Source of the DNA: an uncultured Prevotella sp.
GTDB taxonomy: Bacteria; Bacteroidota; Bacteroidia; Bacteroidales; Bacteroidaceae
DNA: 64,000 nucleotides
Direction of reading: 5' to 3'
Assembly: GCF_946404925.1 (NCBI RefSeq)
Contig: NZ_CAMJFM010000004.1
Span: 62,001 to 126,000, forward strand
In this document: positions 14,625 through 23,307 of the stretch, piece after piece
Layout: the number at the start of each line of letters is the position of its first letter
How positions within the stretch are numbered: the first letter of the stretch is position 1
The notes under the pieces: model-generated
Database searches by the model: none
Told to the model about the DNA's origin: nothing
Seen by the model: the letters and a program-made list of their open reading frames with translations, nothing else
Position numbers and translations under genes: made by a program

Positions 14625-15272
14625 ATGGCAAAAAACTCAAAATGGCAGGATGAATACTGGCTACTACTGTTGCAGTTGTACCTGCAAAAGCCCGTTGGAA
14701 TCAAGCCAATGTACAGTCGCGGAATGGTTGATTTGAGCTTGGAGTTGCACATAGCACCCAACTTGCTCTTCAACAAAATGTGCCAGATAGCCAACCTTGA
14801 AACACCCCGCATTGAGCACTTCTGGGAGTTGTATGGCAACAACCCCAAGAAGCTGAAGCGCGCCGTGAACCTGCTGCGCGAAATGTGGGGATTCAACAAC
14901 GCGTTGGAGTTCTACGACGGCGTGGAGACCCACGAGAGTTTTGAGAAAGATTTCAAACCCATAGCCGACGACACCACGATAACACCGGTGATGCTGACGC
15001 TGATACTCGACCTGTACTTCCGTCTGACACCGATAACCATGGTGACCGAGACCCCCGAGGTGCAGGAACTGGCCAAGCTGATGAAGCTGAAACCGCAGGA
15101 GGTGGTAGAGGTGATGGAGGCCTTCCAGCACTGCGACCCCTATCTTAATCGCAAAGAGGTGGTGGTGGGCGACATGGCGCTGGCCTGTCAGCAGGTGTGG
15201 CGCAGGTTTGGAAATGCCAATCCCGAAGAGCTGGCATCGTATGCCGAACAACTGAAGGAGTATTTTAAGTGA
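14625..15272 (+). CDS. Conserved hypothetical protein upstream of rpoN
   Basis: A 215-residue soluble, mostly helical protein without signal peptide or metal motif; I recognise no domain. Features include 'WLLLLQLYLQKPVGIKPMYSRGMVDLSLELHI' and two helical blocks at about 60-100 and 150-215 that could be winged-helix-like. It is co-directional with rpoN, and its TGA stop lies inside the GTGAGAA tract that also gives rpoN its start, which implies translational coupling. Confidence 0.65.
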   Translation: MAKNSKWQDEYWLLLLQLYLQKPVGIKPMYSRGMVDLSLELHIAPNLLFNKMCQIANLETPRIEHFWELYGNNPKKLKRAVNLLREMWGFNNALEFYDGVETHESFEKDFKPIADDTTITPVMLTLILDLYFRLTPITMVTETPEVQELAKLMKLKPQEVVEVMEAFQHCDPYLNRKEVVVGDMALACQQVWRRFGNANPEELASYAEQLKEYFK

Positions 15273-15308
15273 GAAAGTGAGAAGGTGAGAAAGTGAGAAG
15301 GTGAGAAA
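15269..15308 (+). repeat. Five-unit 8-bp tract GTGAGAAA/GTGAGAAG spanning stop and start codons
   Basis: Units start at 15269, 15277, 15285, 15293 and 15301. The first contains the upstream TGA stop; the last supplies the GTG start of rpoN; GAGAAGG in between may act as a ribosome site. Eight is not a multiple of three, so a change in copy number moves the spare GTG codons between frames. Confidence 0.8.
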
Positions 15309-16809
15309 CGAGAATACACAGATACAGGAACAACTACAACAGCAGAAGTTAGGACAGACGTTCTCACAGCAGCAGCTGTTGCAATCGTCGCTGATAGAAC
15401 TACCAGTGGCGCAGCTGGTTGACCGTATCAACACCGAAATGAACGACAACCCCGCCCTCGAGAGCGAGTCGCCCTACGACGACAACGATGCTGCCGAGGA
15501 GGTGGACTACAATAACGACGATGCTGACGTTCAGGACGACTTCGAAGCTGCCACCGAGCGCGAAGAGCGCCAGTCGGCACTCGACGAAGCGCTGAGCGGA
15601 CTGGGTCGCGACGACGAGGAACTGCCCGTGTATCAGAGCGGCAGCTCGTATAGCGAAGACCGCGAGGAAATGGTGTACGGCGAGACCGAATCGTTCTACG
15701 ACCAGCTGAAAACGCAGGTGGGCGAGATGGACCTGACGCCCAAGCAGCGCGACATCATGGAGTATCTGATAGGCTCGCTCGATGACGACGGCCTGCTGCG
15801 CAAAGACCTCTCGATAGTGAGCGACGAACTGGCCATCTATCATAACATCGACGCTACCGACAAGGAGATAGAACACGTGTTGCTGATGCTGCAGGCGTTC
15901 GACCCCGCTGGCATCGGAGCCCGCTCGCTGCAGGAGTGCCTGCTGCTGCAGATAGAACGCCGCGACCCATCGAAGCTGCGCGACCTGATGGAGCGCGTGG
16001 TGAACAACTACTTCGAGGCGTTTACACGTAAGCACTGGGATAAGATTCAGGCCGACCTTGGGCTGAATGATACCCAGGCCGAGGCCCTATTCCACGAGTT
16101 GCGCAAGCTGAACCCACGTCCGGGAGCATCGCTTGGCGAGACGGTGGGCCGAAGCATGCAGCAGATAACGCCCGACTTTATCGTCGACACACAGGACGAC
16201 GGCACCATCACCTTCACCCTGAACAACGGCGAGGTGCCCGAGCTGAAGGTGTCGCAATCGTTTGTAGATTCGATGAAGGAGTATCAGCAGAACAAAGACC
16301 ACCTGAGTCGCCAGACCAAGGAGGCACTGCTGTATATTAAGAAGAAGGTGGATGCCGCACAGGGATTTATCGAGGCCGTCAAGGTGCGCCGCCACACGCT
16401 GAGCATCACCATGAGGGCCATCATACAGCTGCAGCGCCAGTTCTTTCTCGACGGCGACGAGGCATCGCTGCGCCCTATGATTCTGAAAGATGTGGCCGAA
16501 AAGGCCGGGATCGACATATCGACCGTATCGCGTGTGAGCAACTCGAAATATGCGCAGACCCGCTGGGGCACGTTTCCGCTGCGCCACTTCTTCAGCGACG
16601 GATACGTGACCGAGAGCGGCGAGGAGCTGAGCACCCGACAGATCAAGGCTGCCCTGCGCGACCTGGTGGATGCTGAGGACAAACGCAAGCCGCTGAGCGA
16701 CGACCAGCTGAAAGACCAGCTTGCCGAGAAGGGTTTCCCCATCGCCCGCCGCACGGTGGCCAAGTATCGCGAACAGCTGGGTATACCCATAGCACGACTA
16801 AGAAAATGA
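15301..16809 (+). CDS. rpoN: RNA polymerase sigma-54 factor
   Basis: A 502-residue protein. The Gln-rich region I ('QIQEQLQQQKLGQTFSQQQ') contacts the activators. An acidic region II follows (residues about 58-130). The core-binding and DNA-binding parts follow ('LNPRPGASLGE', 'AGIDISTVSRVSNSKYAQTRWGTFPLRHFFS'), then the C-terminal RpoN box region 'ARRTVAKYREQLGIP'. The only usable start is GTG at 15301; the next in-frame ATG would remove region I. It directs promoters that need AAA+ activators. It overlaps the next gene by 4 bp. Confidence 0.95.
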   Translation: MRNENTQIQEQLQQQKLGQTFSQQQLLQSSLIELPVAQLVDRINTEMNDNPALESESPYDDNDAAEEVDYNNDDADVQDDFEAATEREERQSALDEALSGLGRDDEELPVYQSGSSYSEDREEMVYGETESFYDQLKTQVGEMDLTPKQRDIMEYLIGSLDDDGLLRKDLSIVSDELAIYHNIDATDKEIEHVLLMLQAFDPAGIGARSLQECLLLQIERRDPSKLRDLMERVVNNYFEAFTRKHWDKIQADLGLNDTQAEALFHELRKLNPRPGASLGETVGRSMQQITPDFIVDTQDDGTITFTLNNGEVPELKVSQSFVDSMKEYQQNKDHLSRQTKEALLYIKKKVDAAQGFIEAVKVRRHTLSITMRAIIQLQRQFFLDGDEASLRPMILKDVAEKAGIDISTVSRVSNSKYAQTRWGTFPLRHFFSDGYVTESGEELSTRQIKAALRDLVDAEDKRKPLSDDQLKDQLAEKGFPIARRTVAKYREQLGIPIARLRK

Positions 16810-17426
16810 GCAGAGAAAAGAACATAATTTTAACGGCAAGAGTGATTAGTATGGTGTTCACGCCATTCTATCTGCCCATTGTGGGCTTAGTGTCGCTCTT
16901 CTTCCTGAGCTATCTCAGTTTGATGCCTACGGCCTATAAGTTGCAGGTGCTGACGTTGGTGTACTTCTTCACCATTCTGTTGCCCACGGTGCTGATTCAC
17001 CTGTATCGCAAGTATCAGGGTTGGAACCTGATAGAACTGGGCCATAAGGAGCGCCGAATGGTACCCTACGTCATCTCAATTCTCTGCTACTTCTTCTGCG
17101 TGTATATCATGGATTTACTGCACATTCCGCATTTTATGGGCACCATCGTGTCGGCCGCACTCGCCATACAGATAGTGTGTGCACTCATCAACGTGTGGTG
17201 GAAGATATCAACCCACACATCGGCTATCGGCGGTGTGGCAGGAGCCCTGTTCGTGTTTGGCGAGCTGTTCGGTTTTAACCCCACCTGGTGGCTCTGCTGG
17301 GTGATGATTCTGGCTGGAGTGCTGGGTACCAGCAGGATGATTCTGCGTCAGCACTCGTTGGCGCAGGTTGTGGCAGGGTTCTTTGTGGGGCTTATATGCT
17401 CAGTTCTCGGTCTGATTTATCTATAA
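16806..17426 (+). CDS. PAP2-like integral membrane phosphatase-family protein
   Basis: A 206-residue protein with about six membrane segments. The motif 'SRMILRQHSLAQVVAG' matches PAP2 motif 3 (SRxxxxxHxxxxVxxG) and 'STHTS' stands in place of motif 2 PSGH. The first motif is degenerate ('HKERRMVPY'). It may act on a lipid phosphate or be a non-catalytic relative. The ATGA overlap with rpoN indicates coupled translation. Confidence 0.7.
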   Translation: MSREKNIILTARVISMVFTPFYLPIVGLVSLFFLSYLSLMPTAYKLQVLTLVYFFTILLPTVLIHLYRKYQGWNLIELGHKERRMVPYVISILCYFFCVYIMDLLHIPHFMGTIVSAALAIQIVCALINVWWKISTHTSAIGGVAGALFVFGELFGFNPTWWLCWVMILAGVLGTSRMILRQHSLAQVVAGFFVGLICSVLGLIYL

Positions 17427-17463
17427 TGTTTAATGTTTTCTGAAATTTAATGTTTAATATAAT

Positions 17464-17970
17464 ATGAAGCCATTAGTAAGTATTATCATGGGTAGCACAA
17501 GTGATCTGCCCATTATGGAAAAAGCCTGTAAACTGCTCGACGAGATGCAGGTGCCTTTTGAAGTAAATGCCCTTTCGGCTCATCGTACTCCCGATGCTGT
17601 AGAGGAGTTTGCACGTACCGCCAAGGATCGCGGCATCAAGGTGATTATAGCCGGTGCCGGTATGGCTGCTGCCCTGCCTGGCGTGATTGCTGCATCGACC
17701 ACGCTGCCCGTTATCGGCGTGCCCATCAAGGGTATGCTCGACGGACTGGATGCCATGCTGTCTATCATCCAGATGCCCCCGGGAATACCTGTGGCAACAG
17801 TAGGTGTAAACGGCGCCCAGAACGCAGCCATACTGGCTGTTGAGATGATGGCTCTGAGCGATCAGGATCTGGCACAGCGTCTAGCTGTATACAAGGGTAA
17901 TCTGCGTATTAAGATTGAGAAAGCCAACGAGGAGCTGGCTGAAATCAAATACCAGTTCAAGACCAATTAA
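17464..17970 (+). CDS. purE: N5-carboxyaminoimidazole ribonucleotide mutase
   Basis: A 168-residue class I PurE. 'IIMGSTSDLPIM', 'SAHRTPD' and 'GAGMAAALPGVIAA' are the substrate loops, with the catalytic His in SAHRTP. It converts N5-CAIR to CAIR in purine synthesis. Repetitive TTTAAT tracts flank the gene on both sides. Confidence 0.95.
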   Translation: MKPLVSIIMGSTSDLPIMEKACKLLDEMQVPFEVNALSAHRTPDAVEEFARTAKDRGIKVIIAGAGMAAALPGVIAASTTLPVIGVPIKGMLDGLDAMLSIIQMPPGIPVATVGVNGAQNAAILAVEMMALSDQDLAQRLAVYKGNLRIKIEKANEELAEIKYQFKTN

Positions 17971-18001
17971 ATGTTTAATCTTTAATCTTTAATGTTTAAT
18001 G
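17968..18001 (+). repeat. TTTAATC/TTTAATG tract carrying the ispG start codon
   Basis: Four 7-8 bp units (TTTAATC, TTTAATG) run from the purE stop and end in the ATG of ispG at 17999. Confidence 0.65.
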
Positions 18002-19372
18002 TATAAAAGAAGATTGTCATCCGAAACCCGCGTGGGTAACATCGGCATAGGCGGACAGAATCCTATTCGCATCCAGTCGATGGGTACTGTTGATACCAAC
18101 AATACCGAGGGTTGTGTGGCTCAGGCCAAGCGCATCATTGATGCAGGCGGCGAGCTGGTACGCTTTACCACCCAAGGCACCCGCGAGGCAGAGAATATGA
18201 AGAATATTTCGGCTCAGCTCAAGGCCGACGGATATAACACTCCATTGGTGGCTGATGTGCACTTTACGGCTCATACGGCCGATGTGGCTGCGCTGTACTG
18301 CGAGAAGGTTCGTATCAACCCCGGCAACTATGTTGACCCAGGTCGTACGTTCAAACATCTGGAGTATACCGACGAGGAGTATGCTGCCGAGTTGCAGAAG
18401 ATTGAGGCAAAGCTGGTGCCCTTCCTCAATATCTGTAAGGAGCATCACACGGCTGTTCGAATCGGCGTGAACCACGGTTCGCTGTCAGACCGAATCATGA
18501 GTCGCTACGGTGATACCCCCGAGGGAATCGTTGAAAGCTGTATGGAGTTCCTGCGCATCTTCCGTCGCGAGAACTTCAACGATGTGGTGATATCAATCAA
18601 GGCTTCGAACACCGTTGTGATGGTAACCACCATGCGTCTGCTGGTAACCACGATGGATAAGGAGGATATGCACTATCCGCTGCATCTGGGTGTAACTGAA
18701 GCAGGCGAAGGCGAAGACGGACGTATCAAGAGTGCCGTTGGTATCGGCGCCCTGCTTACCGAGGGTATCGGCGACACCATCCGCGTTTCGCTGTCAGAAG
18801 AGCCTGAGTGCGAAATCCCCGTGGCTCGAAAGCTGGTAGATATGATTCCTGAGTGCACCCAGTTGCGCGAGCAGGCCGAGGCAAGCATCAAGGACGACAC
18901 CATCACCCTGAACGTTGATGCCCCCGATTGGGAGACACTTCAGCTGAAAGCCGCAATGGCCGTAGGTGCCCTGCTGATTGACAAGAAGGCACACAAACTC
19001 ACCATTCTTAATTCTCAATTCTCAACTGAGAAGCTCATTGAGTTGGCCGATGCCATTCTGCAGGCCGCGCGAATAAAGTTCACCAAGACCGAGTATATAT
19101 CTTGTCCAGGATGTGGACGCACACTCTACAATCTGCAGGAAACCATCGCCAAGATTAAAGCAGCTACCAAGGACTTGGTAGGCTTGAAGATTGGTATTAT
19201 GGGCTGCATTGTAAACGGTCCGGGCGAGATGGCCGATGCCGATTATGGCTATGTGGGAGCTGGTCGAGGTAAAATATCGCTCTATAAGGCTAAGGAATGT
19301 GTTGAGAAAAACATTCCTGAAGAAGAAGCCGTAGAAAAACTCCTGGAATTGATTCGCAAAGACAGAGCATAA
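17999..19372 (+). CDS. ispG: 4-hydroxy-3-methylbut-2-enyl diphosphate synthase
   Basis: A 457-residue MEP-pathway enzyme producing HMBPP from MEcPP. The TIM barrel occupies residues 1-285 ('IQSMGTVDTN', 'VADVHF', 'RIGVNHGSL'). The C-terminal 4Fe-4S domain has 'SCPGCGRT' (about 367-374) and 'GCIVNGPGEM' (about 401-410). The stretch between them is about 75 residues longer than in the E. coli form, but far shorter than the large inserted domain of plant/Chlamydia-type enzymes. It contains a repeat-encoded segment (LNSQFST). Dxs, the first MEP enzyme, is encoded at 48944-50839. Confidence 0.93.
   Translation: MYKRRLSSETRVGNIGIGGQNPIRIQSMGTVDTNNTEGCVAQAKRIIDAGGELVRFTTQGTREAENMKNISAQLKADGYNTPLVADVHFTAHTADVAALYCEKVRINPGNYVDPGRTFKHLEYTDEEYAAELQKIEAKLVPFLNICKEHHTAVRIGVNHGSLSDRIMSRYGDTPEGIVESCMEFLRIFRRENFNDVVISIKASNTVVMVTTMRLLVTTMDKEDMHYPLHLGVTEAGEGEDGRIKSAVGIGALLTEGIGDTIRVSLSEEPECEIPVARKLVDMIPECTQLREQAEASIKDDTITLNVDAPDWETLQLKAAMAVGALLIDKKAHKLTILNSQFSTEKLIELADAILQAARIKFTKTEYISCPGCGRTLYNLQETIAKIKAATKDLVGLKIGIMGCIVNGPGEMADADYGYVGAGRGKISLYKAKECVEKNIPEEEAVEKLLELIRKDRA
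19004..19026 (+). repeat. In-gene ATTCTTA/ATTCTCA tract in ispG
   Basis: Three units encode residues about 336-343 (ILNSQFST) in the inter-domain insert. The unit equals the intergenic tract upstream of glyS (40948-40980). Confidence 0.7.
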
Positions 19373-19376
19373 AAAT

Positions 19377-19401
19377 AAATCCCGCCAACTTGGCGGGATT
19401 T
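19377..19401. terminator. Bidirectional terminator between ispG and the sirtuin gene
   Basis: A 10-bp stem AAATCCCGCC/GGCGGGATTT with a 5-nt loop (19377-19401) between convergent genes, A/T-rich on both sides. Confidence 0.85.
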
Positions 19402-19402
19402 A

Positions 19403-20095
19403 TTATTTCTCAAGAATCTTCATCAGGTCTTTCATGCCTTCAGAAGCGCCCTTCTGTATCTGGGTGACGCGTCCGCCCACATTAATCGGGTTCGGGTCAA
19501 TCAGGTAAACGGGTACATCAGGACGGGCATAATGTAGCAGTCCTGCTGCAGGATAAACTACCAACGAAGTGCCGATAATAATCAGAATATCAGCCTGTTG
19601 CACCTCTTCGGCAGCAACGCTGATATTTGGAACTGCTTCGCCAAAGAATACGATGAACGGACGAAGCAGAGAGCCATCGCCAGCCTTGGTGCCTGGTTCT
19701 ACTTCGCAGTTCTCGGGCGTGAGCTGAATCTGATAGCGTGGGTCGTCTACGTCGCGACTTGAGCATACCTTCATCAGTTCGCCATGCAGATGAATCACCT
19801 TCGACGAACCTGCCATCTCGTGCAGGTTGTCAACATTCTGAGTTACAACCGTCACGTCGTAGTTCTTCTCGAGTTCGGCCACCAGTTTGTGTCCCTCGTT
19901 GGGTTTTACGCCCCAGCACTTCTTGCGGAGCATATTATAGAAGTTAGTGACGAGCGTTGGATCGGCCAGCCACCCCTCGTGAGTAGCTACTTTCTGAACG
20001 GGATAATTCTCCCAAAGTCCATCGGCATCGCGGAAAGTTTTCAGTCCGCTTTCAACCGACATTCCTGCACCTGTAAGTACAACAATCTTTTTCAT
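19403..20095 (-). CDS. Sir2-family NAD-dependent deacylase without the Cys4 zinc site
   Basis: A 230-residue sirtuin: 'LTGAGMSVESG' (NAD loop), 'TQNVDNLHE', catalytic H104 in 'IHLHGE', 'RPFIVFFGE' and 'IGTSLVVYPAAG'. It removes acyl groups from lysines using NAD. The usual two CxxC zinc pairs are reduced to isolated C111 and C130, so a structural zinc is unlikely; this appears usual for Bacteroidales homologues. It has its own promoter. Confidence 0.88.
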   Translation of the reverse strand: MKKIVVLTGAGMSVESGLKTFRDADGLWENYPVQKVATHEGWLADPTLVTNFYNMLRKKCWGVKPNEGHKLVAELEKNYDVTVVTQNVDNLHEMAGSSKVIHLHGELMKVCSSRDVDDPRYQIQLTPENCEVEPGTKAGDGSLLRPFIVFFGEAVPNISVAAEEVQQADILIIIGTSLVVYPAAGLLHYARPDVPVYLIDPNPINVGGRVTQIQKGASEGMKDLMKILEK

Positions 20096-20123
20096 ATGCT
20101 ATAAATTACGTGTTAATGATGTG

Positions 20124-20155
20124 CAAATATACGATTTTTTAGACAAAAGAACAAA
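20124..20155 (-). promoter_or_regulatory. Promoter of the sirtuin gene
   Basis: Minus strand TTTG (20152-20155), 20 nt, TATATTTG (20124-20131), 28 nt before the ATG. Confidence 0.75.
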
Positions 20156-20205
20156 AGAAACAAAAAAAATATGTATTCTTATGTACTTATATCTAAAAAT
20201 TATTG

Positions 20206-20213
20206 TACCTTTG
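20206..20213 (+). promoter_or_regulatory. -7 box of the FKBP operon
   Basis: TACCTTTG, 41 nt before the ATG at 20255; no TTTG box at the expected distance. Confidence 0.6.
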
Positions 20214-20254
20214 CGCCCGATTTTAAAAGGTTACACATTATTAATAAATAGAGA

Positions 20255-20860
20255 ATGGACAAATTAAGTTATGCTTTAGGTCTGGGCATCGGTCAGCAGT
20301 TGGCTCAGATGGGTGCTGACAATATCAGTGCCGAGGATTTTGCACAGGCCATCAACGACGTGTTGAAGGGCAACGAGCTGAAGGTTTCACACCGCGAGGC
20401 TCAGACAATCGTACAGGATTATTTCCAGAAGCAGGAGCAGAAGCTCCAGGCTGAGCGTGCCGAGAAGGGAAAGGCACATAAGGAGGCTGGCGAGAAGTTC
20501 CTGGCCGAGAATGGCAAGAAGGCTGAGGTGGTAACACTTCCCAGCGGACTGCAGTATCAGGTACTGAAAGAGGGTAACGGTAAGAAGCCATCGGCTAAGG
20601 ATACCGTTATGTGCCACTATGAGGGTACACTCATCGACGGTACTGTATTCGATAGCTCATACCAGCGTGGCGAGCCCGCTACATTCCCACTCCAGCAGGT
20701 TATCGCTGGTTGGACCGAGGGACTGCAGCTGATGCAGGAGGGTGCTAAGTATCGTTTCTTCATCCCTTACCGTCTGGCTTACGGCGAGGGTGGTGCAGGC
20801 GCATCTATCCCCCCATTCGCAGCTCTGATCTTCGACGTAGAGTTAATACAAGTAGTTTAA
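20255..20860 (+). CDS. FKBP-type peptidyl-prolyl isomerase (cytoplasmic, Mip/FklB-like)
   Basis: A 201-residue protein without signal peptide. The helical dimerisation part spans residues 1-85 ('LSYALGLGIGQQLAQ'). The FKBP domain spans about 95-201 ('LPSGLQYQVLKEG', 'VMCHYEGTLIDGTVFDSSYQRGEPATF', 'AYGEGGAG'). It catalyses prolyl cis-trans isomerisation and acts as a chaperone. It is the first of three adjacent FKBP genes that differ in predicted location. Confidence 0.92.
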   Translation: MDKLSYALGLGIGQQLAQMGADNISAEDFAQAINDVLKGNELKVSHREAQTIVQDYFQKQEQKLQAERAEKGKAHKEAGEKFLAENGKKAEVVTLPSGLQYQVLKEGNGKKPSAKDTVMCHYEGTLIDGTVFDSSYQRGEPATFPLQQVIAGWTEGLQLMQEGAKYRFFIPYRLAYGEGGAGASIPPFAALIFDVELIQVV

Positions 20861-20877
20861 AAAAATAACAGAAAGCA

Positions 20878-21756
20878 ATGAAAAAGATTTCAATTGTAGC
20901 CGTTCTGGCTATCGCTGCTGCTGGTTTTACAGCATGTGGCAATCAGGGCCCAAAAGCCAATCTGAAGACCGACGTTGACACTATGAGCTACGCCATCGGT
21001 ATGGCACAGACTCAGGGTCTGAAGGAGTATCTCGTAGGTAGTCTCGATGTTGATACCGCTTACATGGCCGAGTTCATCAAGGGTTTGAACGAGGGTGCTA
21101 ACGCTGGTGACAACAAGAAGAAGGCTGCTTACTATGCAGGTATCCAGATTGGTCAGCAGATTGCTAACCGTATGGTTAAGGGTATCAACCACGAGGTATT
21201 TGGCGACGACTCTACCAAGACTATCTCACTGAAGAACTTCCTCGCTGGATTCATCAGCGGTACAACTGGTAAGAAGGGTTTGATGACTGTTGACTCTGCT
21301 CAGATGGTTGCTCAGCGCCTGATTCAGACAATCAAGGCCAAGGAGATGGCTAAGACCTATGGCCCTAACAAGGAGGCTGGTGAGAAGTTCCTCGCTGCTA
21401 ACGCAAAGAAGGACGGCGTAAAGACTCTGCCAAGCGGTGTTCAGTACAAGGTTATCAAGGAGGGTGCTGGTGCTATCCCTGCTGATACTTCACTTGTAAA
21501 GGTACACTACGAGGGTCGTCTGATTAACGATACAATCTTCGATAGCTCTTACAAGCGTGGCGAGCCTGCTATGTTCCGTGCCAACCAGGTTATCAAGGGT
21601 TGGACCGAGGCTCTTACTCACATGCCTGCTGGTTCAGTTTGGGAGGTTTACATTCCTCAGGAGCTGGCTTACGGTGAGCGCGCCCAGAGTAAAATCGATC
21701 CTTTCTCAACTCTGATCTTCAAGATCGAGCTGCTCGAAGTTAATCCCAAGAAGTAA
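20878..21756 (+). CDS. FKBP-type peptidyl-prolyl isomerase lipoprotein
   Basis: A 292-residue protein. The signal peptide has a lipobox ('AAAGFTAC', lipidated Cys about 20). The helical Mip N-domain spans about 30-165 ('MSYAIGMAQTQGL'). The FKBP domain spans about 180-288 ('LPSGVQYKVIKEG', 'VHYEGRLINDTIFDSSYKRGEPAMF', 'AYGERAQ'). It is predicted to be a membrane-anchored chaperone. It starts 17 bp after the first FKBP gene. Confidence 0.92.
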   Translation: MKKISIVAVLAIAAAGFTACGNQGPKANLKTDVDTMSYAIGMAQTQGLKEYLVGSLDVDTAYMAEFIKGLNEGANAGDNKKKAAYYAGIQIGQQIANRMVKGINHEVFGDDSTKTISLKNFLAGFISGTTGKKGLMTVDSAQMVAQRLIQTIKAKEMAKTYGPNKEAGEKFLAANAKKDGVKTLPSGVQYKVIKEGAGAIPADTSLVKVHYEGRLINDTIFDSSYKRGEPAMFRANQVIKGWTEALTHMPAGSVWEVYIPQELAYGERAQSKIDPFSTLIFKIELLEVNPKK

Positions 21757-22716
21757 ATGAAAAAGAATCTGATAATTGCACTCGCCCTTGTGGCGGGTGC
21801 TTCTTTGTCTACAGTTGATGCAGCCAAGAAGAAAAAGACTGTAGTAGTAGAGCAGGCTCCCGTAGTTGAGACTTTCAGCTTGAATAGCGGTTCCGATTCA
21901 GTTAGCTATGCAGCAGGTATGTCGGCAACTCAGGGTCTGGTTGAGTATCTGCTTCAGCAGAAGGTTGATACTGCCTATATGGCTGATTTTCTGTGTGGCT
22001 TCAAGGAGACCGTAAATAAGGATGCTAACGATCCAAAGGTGAAGGCTTATCTGATGGGAACATCAATCGCTCAGCAGCTCAAGGATCGTATGCTGCCTCA
22101 GTTAGCAGCTGAATTCGAGGGCTCTTCTGATTCTATCTCTGCAGATGTGTTCTTCAAAGGTTTTGCTGATGCATTGTTGAAGGATACAACATTCTTCAAG
22201 ACCTCAGCAGCTGATGCGATGGTAAGAAGCAAGGTTGAAGCTGCCAGAGCAGAGCGTGAGGAGAAACTTTATGGCGCTAACCGCAAGGCTGGCGAGGAGT
22301 TTCTGAAGGAGAATGCCAAGAAGGAGGGCGTGATTGTGCTTCCAAGCGGACTGCAGTATAAGGTTCTGAAGCAGGGAACAGGTGCTGTGCCAAGCCTGAA
22401 CGACAAGGTACAGGTGCACTATGAGGGTCGTCTGATTGACGGAACCGTGTTTGATGCCTCTAAGAATCATGGCGATGAGCCTAGTGAGTTCCGCCCAACT
22501 GATGTTATCAAGGGCTGGACTGAGGCACTCACAATGATGCCAGTAGGTTCTAAATGGCAGGTTTACATCCCCTACGACATCGCTTACGGAAGTCGCGATG
22601 CTGGTCAGATAAAACCATACAGCGCTCTGGTTTTTGATATCGAACTGGTTGGTATCGTTGGTGACAAGCCAGCAGCCACAAAGAATACAAAAACACAGAA
22701 AAAAGGTAAAAAATAA
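21757..22716 (+). CDS. FKBP-type peptidyl-prolyl isomerase, secreted
   Basis: A 319-residue protein. A cleavable signal peptide ('IIALALVAGASLSTVDA') without a lipobox suggests a soluble periplasmic protein. The helical N-domain and the FKBP domain ('LPSGLQYKVLKQG', 'VHYEGRLIDGTVFDASKNHG') follow, then a basic Lys-rich tail. The start codon follows the previous stop without a gap. A terminator follows at 22719. Confidence 0.9.
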   Translation: MKKNLIIALALVAGASLSTVDAAKKKKTVVVEQAPVVETFSLNSGSDSVSYAAGMSATQGLVEYLLQQKVDTAYMADFLCGFKETVNKDANDPKVKAYLMGTSIAQQLKDRMLPQLAAEFEGSSDSISADVFFKGFADALLKDTTFFKTSAADAMVRSKVEAARAEREEKLYGANRKAGEEFLKENAKKEGVIVLPSGLQYKVLKQGTGAVPSLNDKVQVHYEGRLIDGTVFDASKNHGDEPSEFRPTDVIKGWTEALTMMPVGSKWQVYIPYDIAYGSRDAGQIKPYSALVFDIELVGIVGDKPAATKNTKTQKKGKK

Positions 22717-22718
22717 GC

Positions 22719-22749
22719 AAGTGTGTCACAAAAGTGGCACACTTTTTTA
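22719..22749 (+). terminator. Intrinsic terminator of the FKBP operon
   Basis: An 11-bp stem (22719-22729 with 22734-22744, one G:T) followed by a T tract. Confidence 0.85.
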
Positions 22750-22790
22750 ATTTTTTCTCCAAAAAAGTTGCTATATTAAATTAAAATGCT

Positions 22791-22798
22791 TACTTTTG
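22791..22798 (+). promoter_or_regulatory. -7 box of the Lrp-family gene
   Basis: TACTTTTG with GTTG at 22767-22770 (20-nt spacing), 29 nt before the ATG. Confidence 0.6.
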
Positions 22799-22827
22799 CT
22801 AACAAAATGTAACGAAAATAAAACTTA

Positions 22828-23307
22828 ATGGAGAAAATTGATTTTCTGGACAAGAAGATTCTTAGTATTCTTTCCAAGAATGCGCGTATCCCTTTCAAGG
22901 ATGTAGCCGCAGAGTGTAACGTGTCGCGAGCCGCTATTCATCAGCGTGTTCAGCATCTGATTGATGCCGATGTGATAACTGGTAGTGGTTTCGATGTTAA
23001 TCCTAAGAGCTTAGGTTATTCTACCTGTACCTATGTAGGTATCAACCTTGAGAGAGGTTCGATGTATAAAGAGGTGGTAGAACGTTTGAAGCATATACCC
23101 GAGGTGGTGGAATGTCACTTCACCACAGGTCCGTATACGATGCTGGTTAAACTCTATGCAAGAGACAACGAGCAGCTGATGGAGTTGCTGAATGGCAAAT
23201 TGCAGGGCACTCCTGGAGTTGTTGCCACAGAGACTCTGATCTCGCTGGAACAGAGCTTGAAGCGTGAGATTCCCATCGTACTCGACGAAGAAGACAAGAA
23301 ACTATGA
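22828..23307 (+). CDS. Lrp/AsnC family transcriptional regulator
   Basis: A 159-residue protein. The N-terminal winged HTH ('LDKKILSILSKNARIPFKDVAAECNVSRAAIHQRVQHL') is followed by the RAM/AsnC effector domain ('STCTYVGINLERG', 'VVECHFTTGPYTMLVKLYARD'). The family senses amino acids and controls their metabolism. It overlaps the following peptidase fusion by 4 bp (ATGA), so that gene is a likely target. Confidence 0.9.
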   Translation: MEKIDFLDKKILSILSKNARIPFKDVAAECNVSRAAIHQRVQHLIDADVITGSGFDVNPKSLGYSTCTYVGINLERGSMYKEVVERLKHIPEVVECHFTTGPYTMLVKLYARDNEQLMELLNGKLQGTPGVVATETLISLEQSLKREIPIVLDEEDKKL

